Shown: positions 8,510 to 19,318 of the stretch, one piece after another
Layout of the letters: every line of letters starts with the position of its first letter
Numbering within the stretch: the stretch's first letter is position 1
From: Pseudomonadota bacterium
GTDB lineage: Bacteria > Pseudomonadota > Alphaproteobacteria > Reyranellales > Reyranellaceae
Assembly (NCBI GenBank): GCA_020160955.1
Contig: JAIUOX010000041.1
Coordinates: 1 to 38,521, forward strand
DNA length: 38,521 nucleotides
Direction of reading: 5' to 3'
Translations under genes and position numbers: made by a program
The notes under the pieces: model-generated
Databases searched by the model: none
Seen by the model: only the letters and a program-made list of their open reading frames with translations
Told to the model about the DNA's origin: nothing

Positions 8510-9385
8510 ATGGCGAGCGCCGTCTTCACCGGCGTGGCGCGCGACTGCGCCCCTCACCTGCCCGCCGTTCTCGACAATCTCGACCGGCTGGCCCGCTTTT
8601 ACGCGCACGCCCGCTTCGTGTTCGCGATCAGCGACTGCCGCGACGACACGGCGGCGATCCTCGCCCGCTGGCTGCAGGGGCGCGCGGGCACGCTGATCGA
8701 TCTCGGCGCGCTGGAGCCCACCCTGCCCCGGCGCACCGAGCGCATCGCCGCGGCGCGCAACGCCGCGCTCGAAGCGATCGCCCGGGACGCCGACGCGTCC
8801 GATCACCTGGTGGTCGCGGATCTCGACGACGTGCTGGACCGGCCGATCGAGACCGACGGCTTTCGCCAGGCCGTGGGGTTTCTCTCGGGCGATGCCGCGC
8901 GCGCCGGGGTCTTCGCCAACGCCCTGCCGCGCTACTACGACATCTGGGCGTTGCGCCACGATCGCTGGTGCCCGGACGATTGCTGGCAGCCGATCTGGGG
9001 CCGGCCGGCCGGCGAATCCTTCGAGACCGCCAAGTTCCGCGAGGTCTTCTCGCGCCAGATCGTGCTGCCGCCCGACCAGCCTCCGGTCGCGGTGCGCTCG
9101 GCGTTCGGCGGGCTTGCCGTCTACCGGTTGCCGGCCGCGCGGGCCGCGCGCTACGTCGGCCTTGACGCGCAGGGCCGCGAGGCGTCGGAACACGTGGCCT
9201 TCAACGCGGCGATCCGGGCGGCCGGCGGAACCCTGCACATCGTGCCGGCCCTGCAGGTCCATGCGCCGCAACAGCACCTCTACCAGGCGGCCGAGTTCCG
9301 CTGGCCGTGGCGGTTCAGGATGCACGCGCAGCGCCTGGTCGAACGTCACCGCCCGCCGTGGCGCCGACTGCTCGCGCCGGCATGA
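8510..9385 (+). CDS. Putative glycosyltransferase, GT-A-like (CAP59/GT69-like pattern)
   Basis: The product is 291 aa. It shows a GT-A-like layout: an N-terminal strand-helix (AVFTGVARDCAPHLPAVLDNLDRLARFY), PRRTERIAAARNAALEAI (~75-95), and an acidic DLDD motif (D104-D107 in VVADLDDVLDRP) that would bind the metal and nucleotide sugar. AFGGLAVYRL and EHVAFNAAIRAAGG follow. The R-x-x-R...RN pattern followed by an acidic motif resembles CAP59-type (GT69) mannosyltransferases, as I recall them; the assignment is tentative. It sits between the GT2 and GT4-like genes. The stop TGA at 9383-9385 overlaps an abandoned ATG (9382) within a 17-bp tandem repeat. Confidence 0.72.
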   Translation: MASAVFTGVARDCAPHLPAVLDNLDRLARFYAHARFVFAISDCRDDTAAILARWLQGRAGTLIDLGALEPTLPRRTERIAAARNAALEAIARDADASDHLVVADLDDVLDRPIETDGFRQAVGFLSGDAARAGVFANALPRYYDIWALRHDRWCPDDCWQPIWGRPAGESFETAKFREVFSRQIVLPPDQPPVAVRSAFGGLAVYRLPAARAARYVGLDAQGREASEHVAFNAAIRAAGGTLHIVPALQVHAPQQHLYQAAEFRWPWRFRMHAQRLVERHRPPWRRLLAPA

Positions 9386-9410
9386 ACGTCCTGCCGGCAT
9401 GAATGTCCTG
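9377..9410 (+). repeat. 17-bp tandem duplication covering the stop/start junction of two genes
   Basis: CCGGCATGAACGTCCTG (9377-9393) is immediately followed by CCGGCATGAATGTCCTG (9394-9410), 16 of 17 identical. Each copy contains the ATGA start/stop unit. As 17 is not a multiple of 3, the copies are in different frames. The first ATG (9382) opens a frame that stops after six codons; the second (9399) opens the glycosyltransferase. Confidence 0.9.
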
Positions 9411-10649
9411 ATCGTCGACCCCGCCCTCCATTCGCGCGGCGGTCACCACTACACCGCGGTCGACCGCCTGCGACAGGAACTGCGACGCGCGGGAGCCGCC
9501 GCCCGCTGCCTCGGCTCGGCGCAGGTCGACGACGCGACGCGCGCTGCCCTCGATTGCCAGCCGGTGTTCTCCCGCTCGGTGTACGGTCGTCCCGACGGCT
9601 CCGACCGGCAGTTCCGCGCCGACGTCGCGACGGCGGCCCGCGAACTGGCCGCCGCCCTGCGGGGATCGCCCGCGCCCGACCTCCTGGTGCTGCCCTGTTG
9701 CGACGCGGTGCTGGCCGCCGCCGTGGCGCGCACGGTCCCGCGGGGCCACGGCCGGCGCCGGCCGCGCGTGCTCCTGTGGCTGCTCTACGGTCCGCATCCC
9801 TTGCGGGCGCCGGACGACCCGCAGGTGGCGCCGCGATTGGCGCAGGCCCGCCAGGCCTACGCGGCGCTCGACGCCGTGACCGAGGTCCGCGCGTGCTGCG
9901 AGACGCCGGCGATGGCCGCCTTCTGGCAGGACGCGGTGCCGTTCCGGGTCGGCGTGCAGCAGGGTCCGGGGCTCATCCTCGCACCGCGGCCTCCACGCAC
10001 GACCGAGGCCCCGCTGGTGTCGTGCATCGGCTTCGCCAACCGCGCCAAGGGCTACCGCCTGCTGCCCGGGGCGCTGGACGAGGTGCTGCGGCAGGACGCG
10101 TCGGTGCGCTTCCTCGTCCACGGCATCGTGCAGGGTTCGGACGCGGAGCAGGAGGTGCCCCTGTTCGACAGCCTCGCCGCGCTCGGCGAGCGGGTCGAGG
10201 TCCGCCGCGACGTCCTCGACGCCACCACCTATGGCGACCTCCTGCAGGCGACCGACCTTCTCCTTCTGCCCTATGACCCGGCGGTCTACGGCGTGCGCGG
10301 GTCCGGCCTGTTCGCCGATGCCCGCCGGGCCGGCGTGCCGGTCGTCGCGCCGCGGGCCTGCGCGTTCGCCCGGCCCGCGTTCGACGAGGGATGGGGCATC
10401 GCGATGGAGACACACGATGCGGCCGCGCTCGCCCGGGCGATCCTGGCGGGACTGGCGCAGCGCGATGACCTCGCCCGCCGCGCCGCCGCGGCCGCCGCGC
10501 ACCGTTCCGACGGTCTCGCCGCTCTCCTGCGGGACGCCCTCGCCGACCCACCCGCGCCGGCACCGCCCCGCCGCGGGTTTCTGCACCGATTATGGCCAGA
10601 ACCTGCCCGATTTTGGCGCCGTTCGCCGCGTAAGGACCCGGTGTGCTAG
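9399..10649 (+). CDS. GT4-like glycosyltransferase (GT-B fold)
   Basis: The product is 416 aa from the ATG at 9399 (MNVLIVDPALHSRGGHHYTAVDRLRQEL), the only nearby start in frame. The N-terminal domain (~1-195) carries the GGHHYT loop and LLVLPCCDAVLAA. The C-terminal Rossmann domain begins at about residue 205 (SCIGFANRAKGYRLLPGALDEVL) and contains LLQATDLLLLPYDPAVYGVRGSGLFADARRAGVPVVAP, the acceptor/donor region of GT4 enzymes. There is a basic, Pro-rich tail (~385-416). It would add sugars together with the two preceding genes. A 17-bp tandem duplication has moved its start away from the overlap with the upstream stop. The ribosome site is weak (GCCGGC). Confidence 0.85.
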   Translation: MNVLIVDPALHSRGGHHYTAVDRLRQELRRAGAAARCLGSAQVDDATRAALDCQPVFSRSVYGRPDGSDRQFRADVATAARELAAALRGSPAPDLLVLPCCDAVLAAAVARTVPRGHGRRRPRVLLWLLYGPHPLRAPDDPQVAPRLAQARQAYAALDAVTEVRACCETPAMAAFWQDAVPFRVGVQQGPGLILAPRPPRTTEAPLVSCIGFANRAKGYRLLPGALDEVLRQDASVRFLVHGIVQGSDAEQEVPLFDSLAALGERVEVRRDVLDATTYGDLLQATDLLLLPYDPAVYGVRGSGLFADARRAGVPVVAPRACAFARPAFDEGWGIAMETHDAAALARAILAGLAQRDDLARRAAAAAAHRSDGLAALLRDALADPPAPAPPRRGFLHRLWPEPARFWRRSPRKDPVC

Positions 10650-10654
10650 GGTCG
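10644..10654 (+). promoter_or_regulatory. Promoter-like element before type I secretion genes
   Basis: TGCTAGGGTCG lies 67 bp before the ATG at 10711 and overlaps the stop of the glycosyltransferase gene. It matches the element at 7412-7422 in 10 of 11 positions. It reads as an extended -10; the -35 is not obvious. Confidence 0.3.
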
Positions 10655-10710
10655 TCCCGCGCCGGCCACCCCGCCTTCCTGCGCCGCAAACAGATGGAAG
10701 TCGCCGTTCG

Positions 10711-12525
10711 ATGACGACCGCAAGGCCGCAACCCCGGCAAGGCCAGGAACTCGCCGCCGCCCTCGCCCAGTTCAGGCATGCGCTGGTCGGGATCGGCGTG
10801 TTCACGGCGGCGATCAACCTGCTGCAGCTGACCGGCCCGCTGTTCATGCTCGAGGTCTATGACCGGGTGCTGCCCGGCCGCAGCGTGCCGACCCTCGTCG
10901 CGATCAGCGTGCTGGCGCTGGTCATGTTCGGCTTCCAGGGCATCCTCGACATCGTGCGCAGCCGCGTCCTGGTGCGCATCGCCGGTTCGGTCGACCAGGC
11001 GATGGCCGGTCGCGTCTTCGAACTGGCCGCCCGGCTGCCGCTGCGCGCGCCGTCCGCCGGGTCGCTGCAGCCGGTGCAGGACCTCGACCGGCTGCGCTCC
11101 TTCATGTCGACGGTCGGCCCCGCCGCCTTCTTCGACCTGCCGTGGATGCCGCTCTACCTCGGCATCTGCTTCGCCTTCCACCCGCTGATCGGCTGGACCG
11201 CGATCGTCGGCGGCCTGATCCTGATCGGCATCACGATTGCCACCGAGGTCCTCACCCGCCAGCCGGCGCGCGAGGCGTCCGGCATCGCCGAGGGCCGCAT
11301 GGGCCTGGCCGAGGCCAGCCGCCGCAATGCCGAGGTGGTGCAGGCGATGGGCATGGCGGGCCGCCTCAGCAAGCGGTGGCAGGAACACAACGAGCGCCAC
11401 ATCGCCGCCCAGCAGCGCGTCGCCGACATCTCGAGCGGCATGTCGGCGGCGTCGCGCACGCTGCGCATGGTGCTGCAGTCGGCGGTGCTCGCGATCGGCG
11501 CGTGGCTGGTGATCAACCAGCAGGCCACCGCCGGCATCATCATCGCCAGCTCGATCCTGACCTCGCGCGCCCTGCAGCCGGTCGAGGTCACGCTGGCCCA
11601 CTGGAAGGGCTTCCTGCTGGCCCGCCAGAGCTGGCGGCGGCTCAACGCGTTGCTGGCCTCGCTGCCGGCCGAGCCCCCGCACATGGCCCTGCCGGCGCCG
11701 CGCGACTCGCTGGCCGTCGAGGGCGTGACCGTCAGCCCGCCGGGCGTCAACCGCGTCGTGGTGCAGGGCATCGCCTTCCAGCTGAAGGCCGGCCAGGGCC
11801 TCGGCGTCATCGGCCCGAGCGCCTCGGGCAAGTCCTCGCTGGTGCGCGCGCTGGTCGGCGTGTGGCCGTTGCTCCAGGGCAAGGTGCGCATCGACGGCGC
11901 GGCGCTCGACCAGTGGTCGCCGGAAGACCTCGGCCGCCACGTCGGCTACCTGCCGCAGGACATGGAGCTGTTCGCCGGCACCGTCGCCGAGAACATCGCC
12001 CGCTTCGAGCCCGGCGCGCCGTCGCAGGCGGTGATCGCCGCCGCGCAGGCAGCGGGCGTGCACGAGATGATCCTGGCGCTGCCCAACGGCTACGAGACGC
12101 AGGTCGGCGATTCCGGCAACGCGCTGTCGGCCGGCCAGCGCCAGCGCATCGGGCTGGCCCGCGCCCTGTACGGCGACCCGTTCCTGGTCGTGCTCGACGA
12201 GCCCAATTCCAACCTCGACCGCGACGGTGACGAGGCGCTGACCCGGGCGATCCTCGGCGTGCGCGCCCGCAACGGCATCGCCATCGTGGTTTGCCACCGT
12301 CCGTCGGCGCTGGCCGGCGTCGACAGCGTGCTGGTCATGATGGCCGGACGCCAGCAGTCCTTCGGACCGAAGGAGCAGGTGCTGCAACCGCCCGCGCCCC
12401 CGGCCGCCGCAAAGCCCGCCGCCGCCGCCGCCGCTTCGGCTGCCGCGCCCTACGCGCCGGCCGCGCGGCTCGTCACCCCGATGACGGTGCGCGCCGGCAC
12501 CCGCCCGCAGGGGCCGACGTCGTGA
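10711..12525 (+). CDS. Type I secretion system permease/ATPase, PrtD family
   Basis: The product is 604 aa. It is the inner-membrane ABC exporter that powers one-step secretion, usually of RTX-type proteins. The N-terminal membrane domain (~20-300) starts with [42 protein letters not shown], a hallmark of PrtD-type exporters, with no C39 peptidase-like domain before it. The ATPase domain has Walker A GPSASGKS (368-375), signature [15 protein letters not shown], and Walker [14 protein letters not shown] (D496, E497). The last ~45 residues are an Ala/Pro-rich low-complexity tail ([19 protein letters not shown]). The adaptor gene's GTG overlaps its stop. Neither an outer-membrane TolC nor a secreted substrate gene is in the window. 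Confidence 0.95.
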   Translation: MTTARPQPRQGQELAAALAQFRHALVGIGVFTAAINLLQLTGPLFMLEVYDRVLPGRSVPTLVAISVLALVMFGFQGILDIVRSRVLVRIAGSVDQAMAGRVFELAARLPLRAPSAGSLQPVQDLDRLRSFMSTVGPAAFFDLPWMPLYLGICFAFHPLIGWTAIVGGLILIGITIATEVLTRQPAREASGIAEGRMGLAEASRRNAEVVQAMGMAGRLSKRWQEHNERHIAAQQRVADISSGMSAASRTLRMVLQSAVLAIGAWLVINQQATAGIIIASSILTSRALQPVEVTLAHWKGFLLARQSWRRLNALLASLPAEPPHMALPAPRDSLAVEGVTVSPPGVNRVVVQGIAFQLKAGQGLGVIGPSASGKSSLVRALVGVWPLLQGKVRIDGAALDQWSPEDLGRHVGYLPQDMELFAGTVAENIARFEPGAPSQAVIAAAQAAGVHEMILALPNGYETQVGDSGNALSAGQRQRIGLARALYGDPFLVVLDEPNSNLDRDGDEALTRAILGVRARNGIAIVVCHRPSALAGVDSVLVMMAGRQQSFGPKEQVLQPPAPPAAAKPAAAAAASAAAPYAPAARLVTPMTVRAGTRPQGPTS

Positions 12526-13814
12526 GCGTCCGTCACTCGCTGCAGCGCAACCTGCTGCTCGGCCTCGGCGCCGTGGCATTCCTGTTCGTCCTGGTGTTCG
12601 GCTGGGGCACGCTCACCGAGATCTCCGGCGCGGTCATCGCCCCGGGCAAGCTGGTGGCCGATTCCAACGTCAAGAAGGTGCAGCACCCGACCGGCGGCGT
12701 GGTCGGCGACCTCAAGGTCAAGGATGGCGACCGCGTGAAGAAGGGCGACATCGTCGTGCGGCTCGACGAGACCCAGGCGCGGGCCAACCTCGCCATCGTC
12801 ACCAAGGCGCTCGACGAGATGGAGGCCCGCCAGGCCCGGCTCGAGGCCGAGCGCGACGGCGCCCCCCGCGTCGTCTTCCCGGCATCGCTGGTGGCGCGCG
12901 CCGGGGAACCCGAGGTCGCTCAGGCGATGGCCAGCGAACAGCGCCTGTTCGAACTGCGCCGCGCCGCCCGCGAGGGCCAGAAGGCGCAGTTGCAGGAGCA
13001 GATCGAGCAGTTGCGCCAGCAGATCGCGGGCAACGAGGAACAGGCCGCCGCCAAGAGCAAGGAGATCGACTGGAACCAGCAGGAGCTGGGCGGCGTGCGC
13101 AGCCTGTGGAAGGACAAGCTGGTGCCGTTCAGCCGCGTCACCACGCTGGAGCGCGACTCGGCCCGCCTGCACGGCGAGCGCGGCGCGCTGACCGCCGCGA
13201 TCGCCCAGGCCAAGGGCCGCATCTCCGAGATCCAGCTCAAGGTGCTGCAGATCGACGAGGACCTGCGCACCGAGGTCGGCAAGGAACTGGCCGAGATCCG
13301 CGCCAAGCGCGCCGAGTTGGTCGAACGCCGGGTCGCCCAGGAAGACCAGCTGAGGCGTGTCGACCTCCTGGCGCCGCAGGACGGCACGGTCTTCCAGCGC
13401 AGCGTCCACACGGTCGGCGGCGTCATCCAGGCCGGCGAGGTGCTGATGCTGGTCGTGCCCGACTCCGACGAGCTGATCATCGAGGCCAAGGTGGCGCCGC
13501 AGGACGTCGACCAGATCCATGTCGGCCAGCCGGCGGTCGTGCAGTTCTCGGCCTTCAACCGCCGCACCACGCCCGAGCTCAACGGCGAGGTCGTCGGGCT
13601 GGGCGCCGACATCACGCAGGACGATCGCCGCAACGAGGCCTACTACGCGGTGCGCATCCGCATCCCGGACAAGGAACTGGCCCGGCTCGACGGACTGCAG
13701 CCGATGGCCGGCATGCCGGTCGAGGTCTTCATCAAGACCTCGCCGCGAACCGTCCTGTCCTACCTGACCAAGCCGCTGCGCGAACAGTTCGACCGGGCCT
13801 TCCGCGGCCGCTGA
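12522..13814 (+). CDS. Type I secretion membrane fusion protein, HlyD/PrtE family
   Basis: The product is 430 aa. The GTG start at 12522 overlaps the PrtD stop (GTGA). One N-terminal membrane helix ([20 protein letters not shown], ~residues 8-27) is followed by a lipoyl-like half-motif ([35 protein letters not shown]). A long coiled coil follows (~85-290, rich in [12 protein letters not shown] patterns), then the second lipoyl half ([37 protein letters not shown]) and a beta-barrel with the conserved [17 protein letters not shown] end. It links the PrtD exporter to an outer-membrane channel across the periplasm. The TolC partner must lie elsewhere. Confidence 0.95.
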   Translation: MSVRHSLQRNLLLGLGAVAFLFVLVFGWGTLTEISGAVIAPGKLVADSNVKKVQHPTGGVVGDLKVKDGDRVKKGDIVVRLDETQARANLAIVTKALDEMEARQARLEAERDGAPRVVFPASLVARAGEPEVAQAMASEQRLFELRRAAREGQKAQLQEQIEQLRQQIAGNEEQAAAKSKEIDWNQQELGGVRSLWKDKLVPFSRVTTLERDSARLHGERGALTAAIAQAKGRISEIQLKVLQIDEDLRTEVGKELAEIRAKRAELVERRVAQEDQLRRVDLLAPQDGTVFQRSVHTVGGVIQAGEVLMLVVPDSDELIIEAKVAPQDVDQIHVGQPAVVQFSAFNRRTTPELNGEVVGLGADITQDDRRNEAYYAVRIRIPDKELARLDGLQPMAGMPVEVFIKTSPRTVLSYLTKPLREQFDRAFRGR

Positions 13815-13841
13815 GGCCGCTGGCACGCCGCTTGCTGCCTG

Positions 13842-13868
13842 CTCCCGGCGCGTTCGCAGTGCCGGGAG
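13842..13868 (+). promoter_or_regulatory. Hairpin sequestering the ribosome site of the RutA-like gene
   Basis: CTCCCGGC (13842-13849) and GCCGGGAG (13861-13868) form a perfect 8-bp stem with an 11-base loop. The 3' arm contains GGGAG of the Shine-Dalgarno sequence GGGAGGG (13864-13870) for the ATG at 13877. No T-run follows, so it is not a classical intrinsic terminator. Confidence 0.5.
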
Positions 13869-13876
13869 GGTTCCGG

Positions 13877-14959
<1,083 letters not shown>

Positions 14960-15026
14960 GCCTCGCTGGCCCCGCCGCGATCCGCTAAGCTGGGCCCTTC
15001 AGCGCCAACGCGAGGAGCGCGGTTCG

Positions 15027-16000
15027 ATGGACAGTTCGGTCGCCGGGCACAGCCGGCAGTCGTTGCCGGTGATCTCCTTTGCCGAGCCGGACGAGGCGAC
15101 GCTCGGCCGGCAGCTGGACGAGGCCTTCCGCAGCTTCGGCTTCTGCTACTTCCGCGACATCGGCGTCGCGCCGGCGCTGGTCGACGGCGTGTTCGAGGCG
15201 TCGCGTCGCTTCCACGCCCTGCCGCGGGCGGCCAAGGACGCGATCGCCATGAACAGCTTCCACCGTGGCTACATGGCGCCCAAGAGCTCGCTGATCCAGA
15301 CCTCGTCGGTCGCCAAGGTGACGCGGCCCAACGACTCCGAATCGTTCATGCTGATGCACGAGGTGCCAACCGACGATCCGCGCTACGGCCGGCCGCTCGA
15401 CGGGCCCAACCTGTGGCCCGACCTGCCCGGCTTCCGCGAACCGGTCGAGGCCTACGAGGCGGCAATGCGGGCCTTCTGTCGCCGGCTGCTGGCGCCGATG
15501 GCGCTGGCGCTCGGCCTGCCGCGCGACTGGTTCCTGCCCTACTTCGAGCAGCCCACCACGTTCCTGCGCCTGCTCCACTACCCGCCGCAGGCGAAGGACG
15601 CGCCGGACGACGCCTTCGGATCGGCGCCGCACACCGACTATGGCTTCATCACCATCCTGTGCCAGGACAACAGCGGCGGGCTGGAGGTGCGGCGCGCCGA
15701 CGGCACCTGGCTGGCCGCGCCGCCGATCGACGGCACCTGGGTGGTCAACGTCGCCGACATGCTGTCGCGCTGGACCAACGGCCGCTGGCAGTCGACGCCG
15801 CACCGCGTGAAGAACCTGTCCGGCGGCGACCGCTACTCCAATCCCTACTTCTTCGACATGTCGCTCGACGCCACGGTCGAGGTCGTGCCGACCTGCCACG
15901 GTCCGGGCAACCCGGCGCGCTGGCCGGCGGTGCGCTACGGCGACTACCTGCTGGAGCGGCTCGACAAGAACTACGCCTACCGCATGGCCGAGGGCACGGC

Positions 16001-16004
<4 letters not shown>
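15027..16004 (+). CDS. Isopenicillin-N-synthase-like Fe(II)/2-oxoglutarate dioxygenase
   Basis: The product is 325 aa. An N-terminal DIOX_N-type region (~10-130; LDEAFRSFGFCYFRDIG, MNSFHRGYMAPKSS) is followed by the jelly-roll core. The iron ligands are H202 and D204 (PHTDYG) and H259 (TPHRVKN); R269 and S271 (RYSNPYFF) would hold 2-oxoglutarate. So an active oxygenase is expected, hydroxylating or oxidising a small molecule in the cytoplasm. The family includes thymine-7-hydroxylase-type enzymes, which is of interest next to RutA, but the substrate is unknown. The ribosome site GAGGAGCG precedes the ATG; the -10-like CGCTAAGCT lies about 40 bp upstream. The livF GTG overlaps its stop. Confidence 0.9.
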
Positions 16005-16710
<706 letters not shown>

Positions 16711-16714
<4 letters not shown>

Positions 16715-17451
16715 GGGTCTTGCGCGGCGTCGGGCGTGCCGAGGTAGGCCGCGATCACCTGGCTGTTGGCCGACACCTCGGCCGGTGTGCCGTCGGCGAT
16801 CAGGCGGCCGGATTCAAGCACCAGCACGCGGTCAGACACTTCCATCACCGAGGGCATGTCGTGCTCGACCAACACCACGGTGACGCCGCTCGCCCGCACG
16901 CGACGCAGCACGTCGATCATCGCCGCCGTCTCGGTCGGGTTGAGCCCGGCGCAGGGCTCGTCGGCCAGCAGGAGCTCGGCCCGGGTGGCGATCGCGCGGG
17001 CGACCTCGAGGTGGCGCAACTGGCCGACCGTCAGCACGCTGGCCGGCTCCTCGGCCAGCCCGTCGAGGCCGGCAAGCGCCAGCGCGTCGCGCGTCGTGCG
17101 CGCGACGTCGCGCGGCCCGGCCTTGCCGAACAGCGCGCCGATGCGGACGTTCTCGGCGACGCTGAGATCGCGGAACGGCCGCGCGATCTGGAAGGCCCGC
17201 CCGATCCCCAGCTCGGCGATGCGGTTGGTCGGCATCCCGGTGATCGAGCGGTCGCGGAAGAACACCTGGCCGGCCGTCGGCGGCAGGTAGCCGGTCACGA
17301 GGTTGAACAGCGTCGACTTGCCCGCGCCGTTGGGACCGATCACGCTGGTGATCGACCCGGCCGCGACCGCGAACGACACGTCGGAGATCGCCAGCAGGCC
17401 GCGGAAGCGCTTGGTCAGGGCCTCGACCCGCAGGATCGGCTCGCCGCTCAT
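16711..17451 (-). CDS. livG: Branched-chain-type ABC importer ATPase, LivG
   Basis: The product is 246 aa. The ATG at 17451 gives the normal LivG length; longer in-frame starts run into livM. It has Walker A GPNGAGKST in VIGPNGAGKSTLFNLVTGYLPP, the LivG pattern IGRAFQIARPF, and the signature region LTVGQLRHLEVARAIA, where the usual LSYGQQR is LTVGQLRHLE, a variant. Walker B is LLLADEPCAGLNPTE, the switch histidine is in VVLVEHDM, and AYLG is near the end. It pairs with LivF as the second nucleotide-binding subunit. It is last in the livJ-livH-livM-livG order, 7 bp after livM. Confidence 0.93.
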
Positions 17452-17458
17452 CGGCCGC

Positions 17459-18436
17459 TCACTCCGCCGGCGCCGGCGCGGCGGCGCGCCGCCGCTGCTT
17501 CCAGCTGCGCACCACGCCCAGCACGCCGCCCGGCGCCGCGAGCACCAGGATGACAAGCAGCAGGCCGGTCGCGAACAGGTGGAAGTCGAGCAGGCGGGCC
17601 AGCACGACCTGGATGATGAAGACCAGCATGAAGGCGCCGATCACCGGCCCGAACAGCGTGCCCATGCCGCCCAGCAGCGAGTAGACGATCAGGTTGAGGT
17701 TGGTGTCGTCGCGGTACACCGAGTCGGTGGTGATGTAGCCCAGCGAGTGGCCGTACAGCACGCCCAGCAGCCCGGTCAGCACGGCGCTGATCACCAGCGC
17801 CTGCCGCTTGTAGCGCTCGGTCGGCACGCCCAGCATGCGCGCCGTGTCCTCGTCCTCGCGGATGCTGAGCAGGCCGGCGCCGAACTTGCTGCGCCGGATC
17901 GCCCAGGCGACCAGGAACACGATCACCCCGGCGACCAGGTAGAGCTCGTAGAAGAAGATCGCCGGGTCCCAGCTGGCCGGCACGATGGTCGGGAAGTTGA
18001 GGCCGAGCGAGCCCTGGAAGAAGTCGATGTTGTTGTTCAGCTCGGCGGCGACGTGGCAGACGCCCAGCATGGCGATCGAGAAGAAGGTGCCGCGCAGGCG
18101 CAGGATCGGGTAGGCGACCATCGCCGACAGGACAGCGCAGGAGAGCCCGCCCACCACCAGCCCGACGGCCAGCAGGAGTGGCGGCGGCAGGCCGGCCAGC
18201 CGTTCCTCGACCAGCCCGGCCGAGAAGGCGCCGATGCCGATGAAGGCGGCGTGGCCGAAGCTCGCGTAGCCCGCGAAGCCGCCGAGGATCGCCCAGGCGA
18301 CCGCGAGGCCCGCCGAGTAGATCATCAGCTGGCCGACCCGCACGTAGAACGACGGCAGCACCAGCGGCGCCAGCGCCATCAGCGCCGCGGCGGCCAGCAC
18401 GCAGGCCACGAACAGGACGGGGCGGTTCGAACTCAT
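17459..18436 (-). CDS. livM: Branched-chain-type ABC importer permease, LivM
   Basis: The product is 325 aa. The ATG at 18436 overlaps the livH stop (ATGA). It has about 8-9 hydrophobic segments and the LivM signature YASFGHAAFIGIGAFSAG, then LRLRGTFFSIAMLG and the EAA-like coupling region SIREDEDTARMLGVPTERYKRQALVISA. YSLLGGMGTLFGPVIGAFMLV follows. A basic, Ala/Pro-rich tail ends it. It forms the inner-membrane channel with LivH. The sequence AELNNNIDFFQGSLGLNFP lies in an external loop. Confidence 0.93.
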   Translation of the reverse strand: MSSNRPVLFVACVLAAAALMALAPLVLPSFYVRVGQLMIYSAGLAVAWAILGGFAGYASFGHAAFIGIGAFSAGLVEERLAGLPPPLLLAVGLVVGGLSCAVLSAMVAYPILRLRGTFFSIAMLGVCHVAAELNNNIDFFQGSLGLNFPTIVPASWDPAIFFYELYLVAGVIVFLVAWAIRRSKFGAGLLSIREDEDTARMLGVPTERYKRQALVISAVLTGLLGVLYGHSLGYITTDSVYRDDTNLNLIVYSLLGGMGTLFGPVIGAFMLVFIIQVVLARLLDFHLFATGLLLVILVLAAPGGVLGVVRSWKQRRRAAAPAPAE

Positions 18437-19308
18437 CGCGACGGCGCGAAGGCGTTGCCGAGCAGGCCCTGCGGCCGCAGCAGCAGGAGCACGACCAGCA
18501 GCAGGAACATCGTGACGTTGGGGAACGACGGGCCGATGTACTGGGCGGTGAGCGTGCTGACCATGCCGAGCAGGAGGCCGCCGATCAGCGCGCCGGCCGG
18601 GCTGCCGACGCCGCCCAGCACCACGACGACGAAGGCGTTGAGCGTCCAGGTCCCCTCGTCGGCCGGCGAGAACGGCAGCACGATGCCGATCACGATGCCG
18701 GCCGCGCCGGCGAAGGCGGCGGAGACGCCGAAGGTCATGGCGTAGACGTGGCGCACGTTCACGCCGCACAGCCGCGCCGCCATGGTCTGCTGCGCCGTCG
18801 CGCGGATCACCCGGCCGAGGGCAGAGAACTTCAGGAGCGCGGCGAGCAGGCTCAAGAGCACGAGGCTGGCCACCAGGCAGCTCACCCGCACCGCGTCGAA
18901 CGAGATCTCGCCCAGCTTGAATGAGGTGAAGGCGTAGGTCGGCGTGATGTTCTTCATGTCCGGCGAGAACAGCCAGATCATGACGTTCTGCAGCATCAGG
19001 GCGACGCCGAAGGTCAGCAGGATCGAGCCGAAGGCCGAGCCGTCGACCGCGTACTGGATCAGGAAGCGCTGGTAGACGTAGCCGAGCCCGAACAGGATCG
19101 CCATGACCAGCGGCACGGTGAGCAGCGGGTCGACGTGCAGCACCCCCGACAGGATCAGCGCCAGGTAGGCGCCGAGCAGCACCAGGATGCCGTGGCTGAG
19201 GTTGATGACGTGCAGCACGCCGAAGATCAGCGAGAAGCCGACCGCGGCCAGCGCGTAGATGCCGCCCAGCACCAGCCCGTCGGCGATCGTCTGGACGACG
19301 AGGGTCAT
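18433..19308 (-). CDS. livH: Branched-chain-type ABC importer permease, LivH
   Basis: The product is 291 aa with eight or so membrane segments. The LivH pattern GLVLGGIYALAAVGFSLIFGVLHVINLSHGILVLLGAYLAL is at the N-terminus; IRATAQQTMAARLCGVNVRHVYAMTFGVSAAFAG is the cytoplasmic coupling loop, and FVVVVLGGVGSPAGALIGGLLLG is near the end. The start at 19308 lies 10 bp after livJ. It is partner of LivM in the inner membrane. Confidence 0.93.
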   Translation of the reverse strand: MTLVVQTIADGLVLGGIYALAAVGFSLIFGVLHVINLSHGILVLLGAYLALILSGVLHVDPLLTVPLVMAILFGLGYVYQRFLIQYAVDGSAFGSILLTFGVALMLQNVMIWLFSPDMKNITPTYAFTSFKLGEISFDAVRVSCLVASLVLLSLLAALLKFSALGRVIRATAQQTMAARLCGVNVRHVYAMTFGVSAAFAGAAGIVIGIVLPFSPADEGTWTLNAFVVVVLGGVGSPAGALIGGLLLGMVSTLTAQYIGPSFPNVTMFLLLVVLLLLRPQGLLGNAFAPSR

Positions 19309-19318
19309 GCCGTCCGGA

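Noticed and set aside
7409..9400. Minus-strand open frame of 663 codons opposite the glycosyltransferases
   Set aside because: Arg/Gly/Gln/His-rich low-complexity translation with no motifs; the plus-strand genes have clear glycosyltransferase signatures.
12380..12460. Ala/Pro-rich run as a possible repeat array
   Set aside because: It is a low-complexity coding tail of the PrtD-like protein (GCC/GCG codons), not an ordered DNA repeat.
9973..12579. Minus-strand open frame of 868 codons opposite the type I secretion ATPase
   Set aside because: It lacks any recognisable domain and has shadow-type composition. The plus strand carries a complete PrtD-type protein with Walker motifs.
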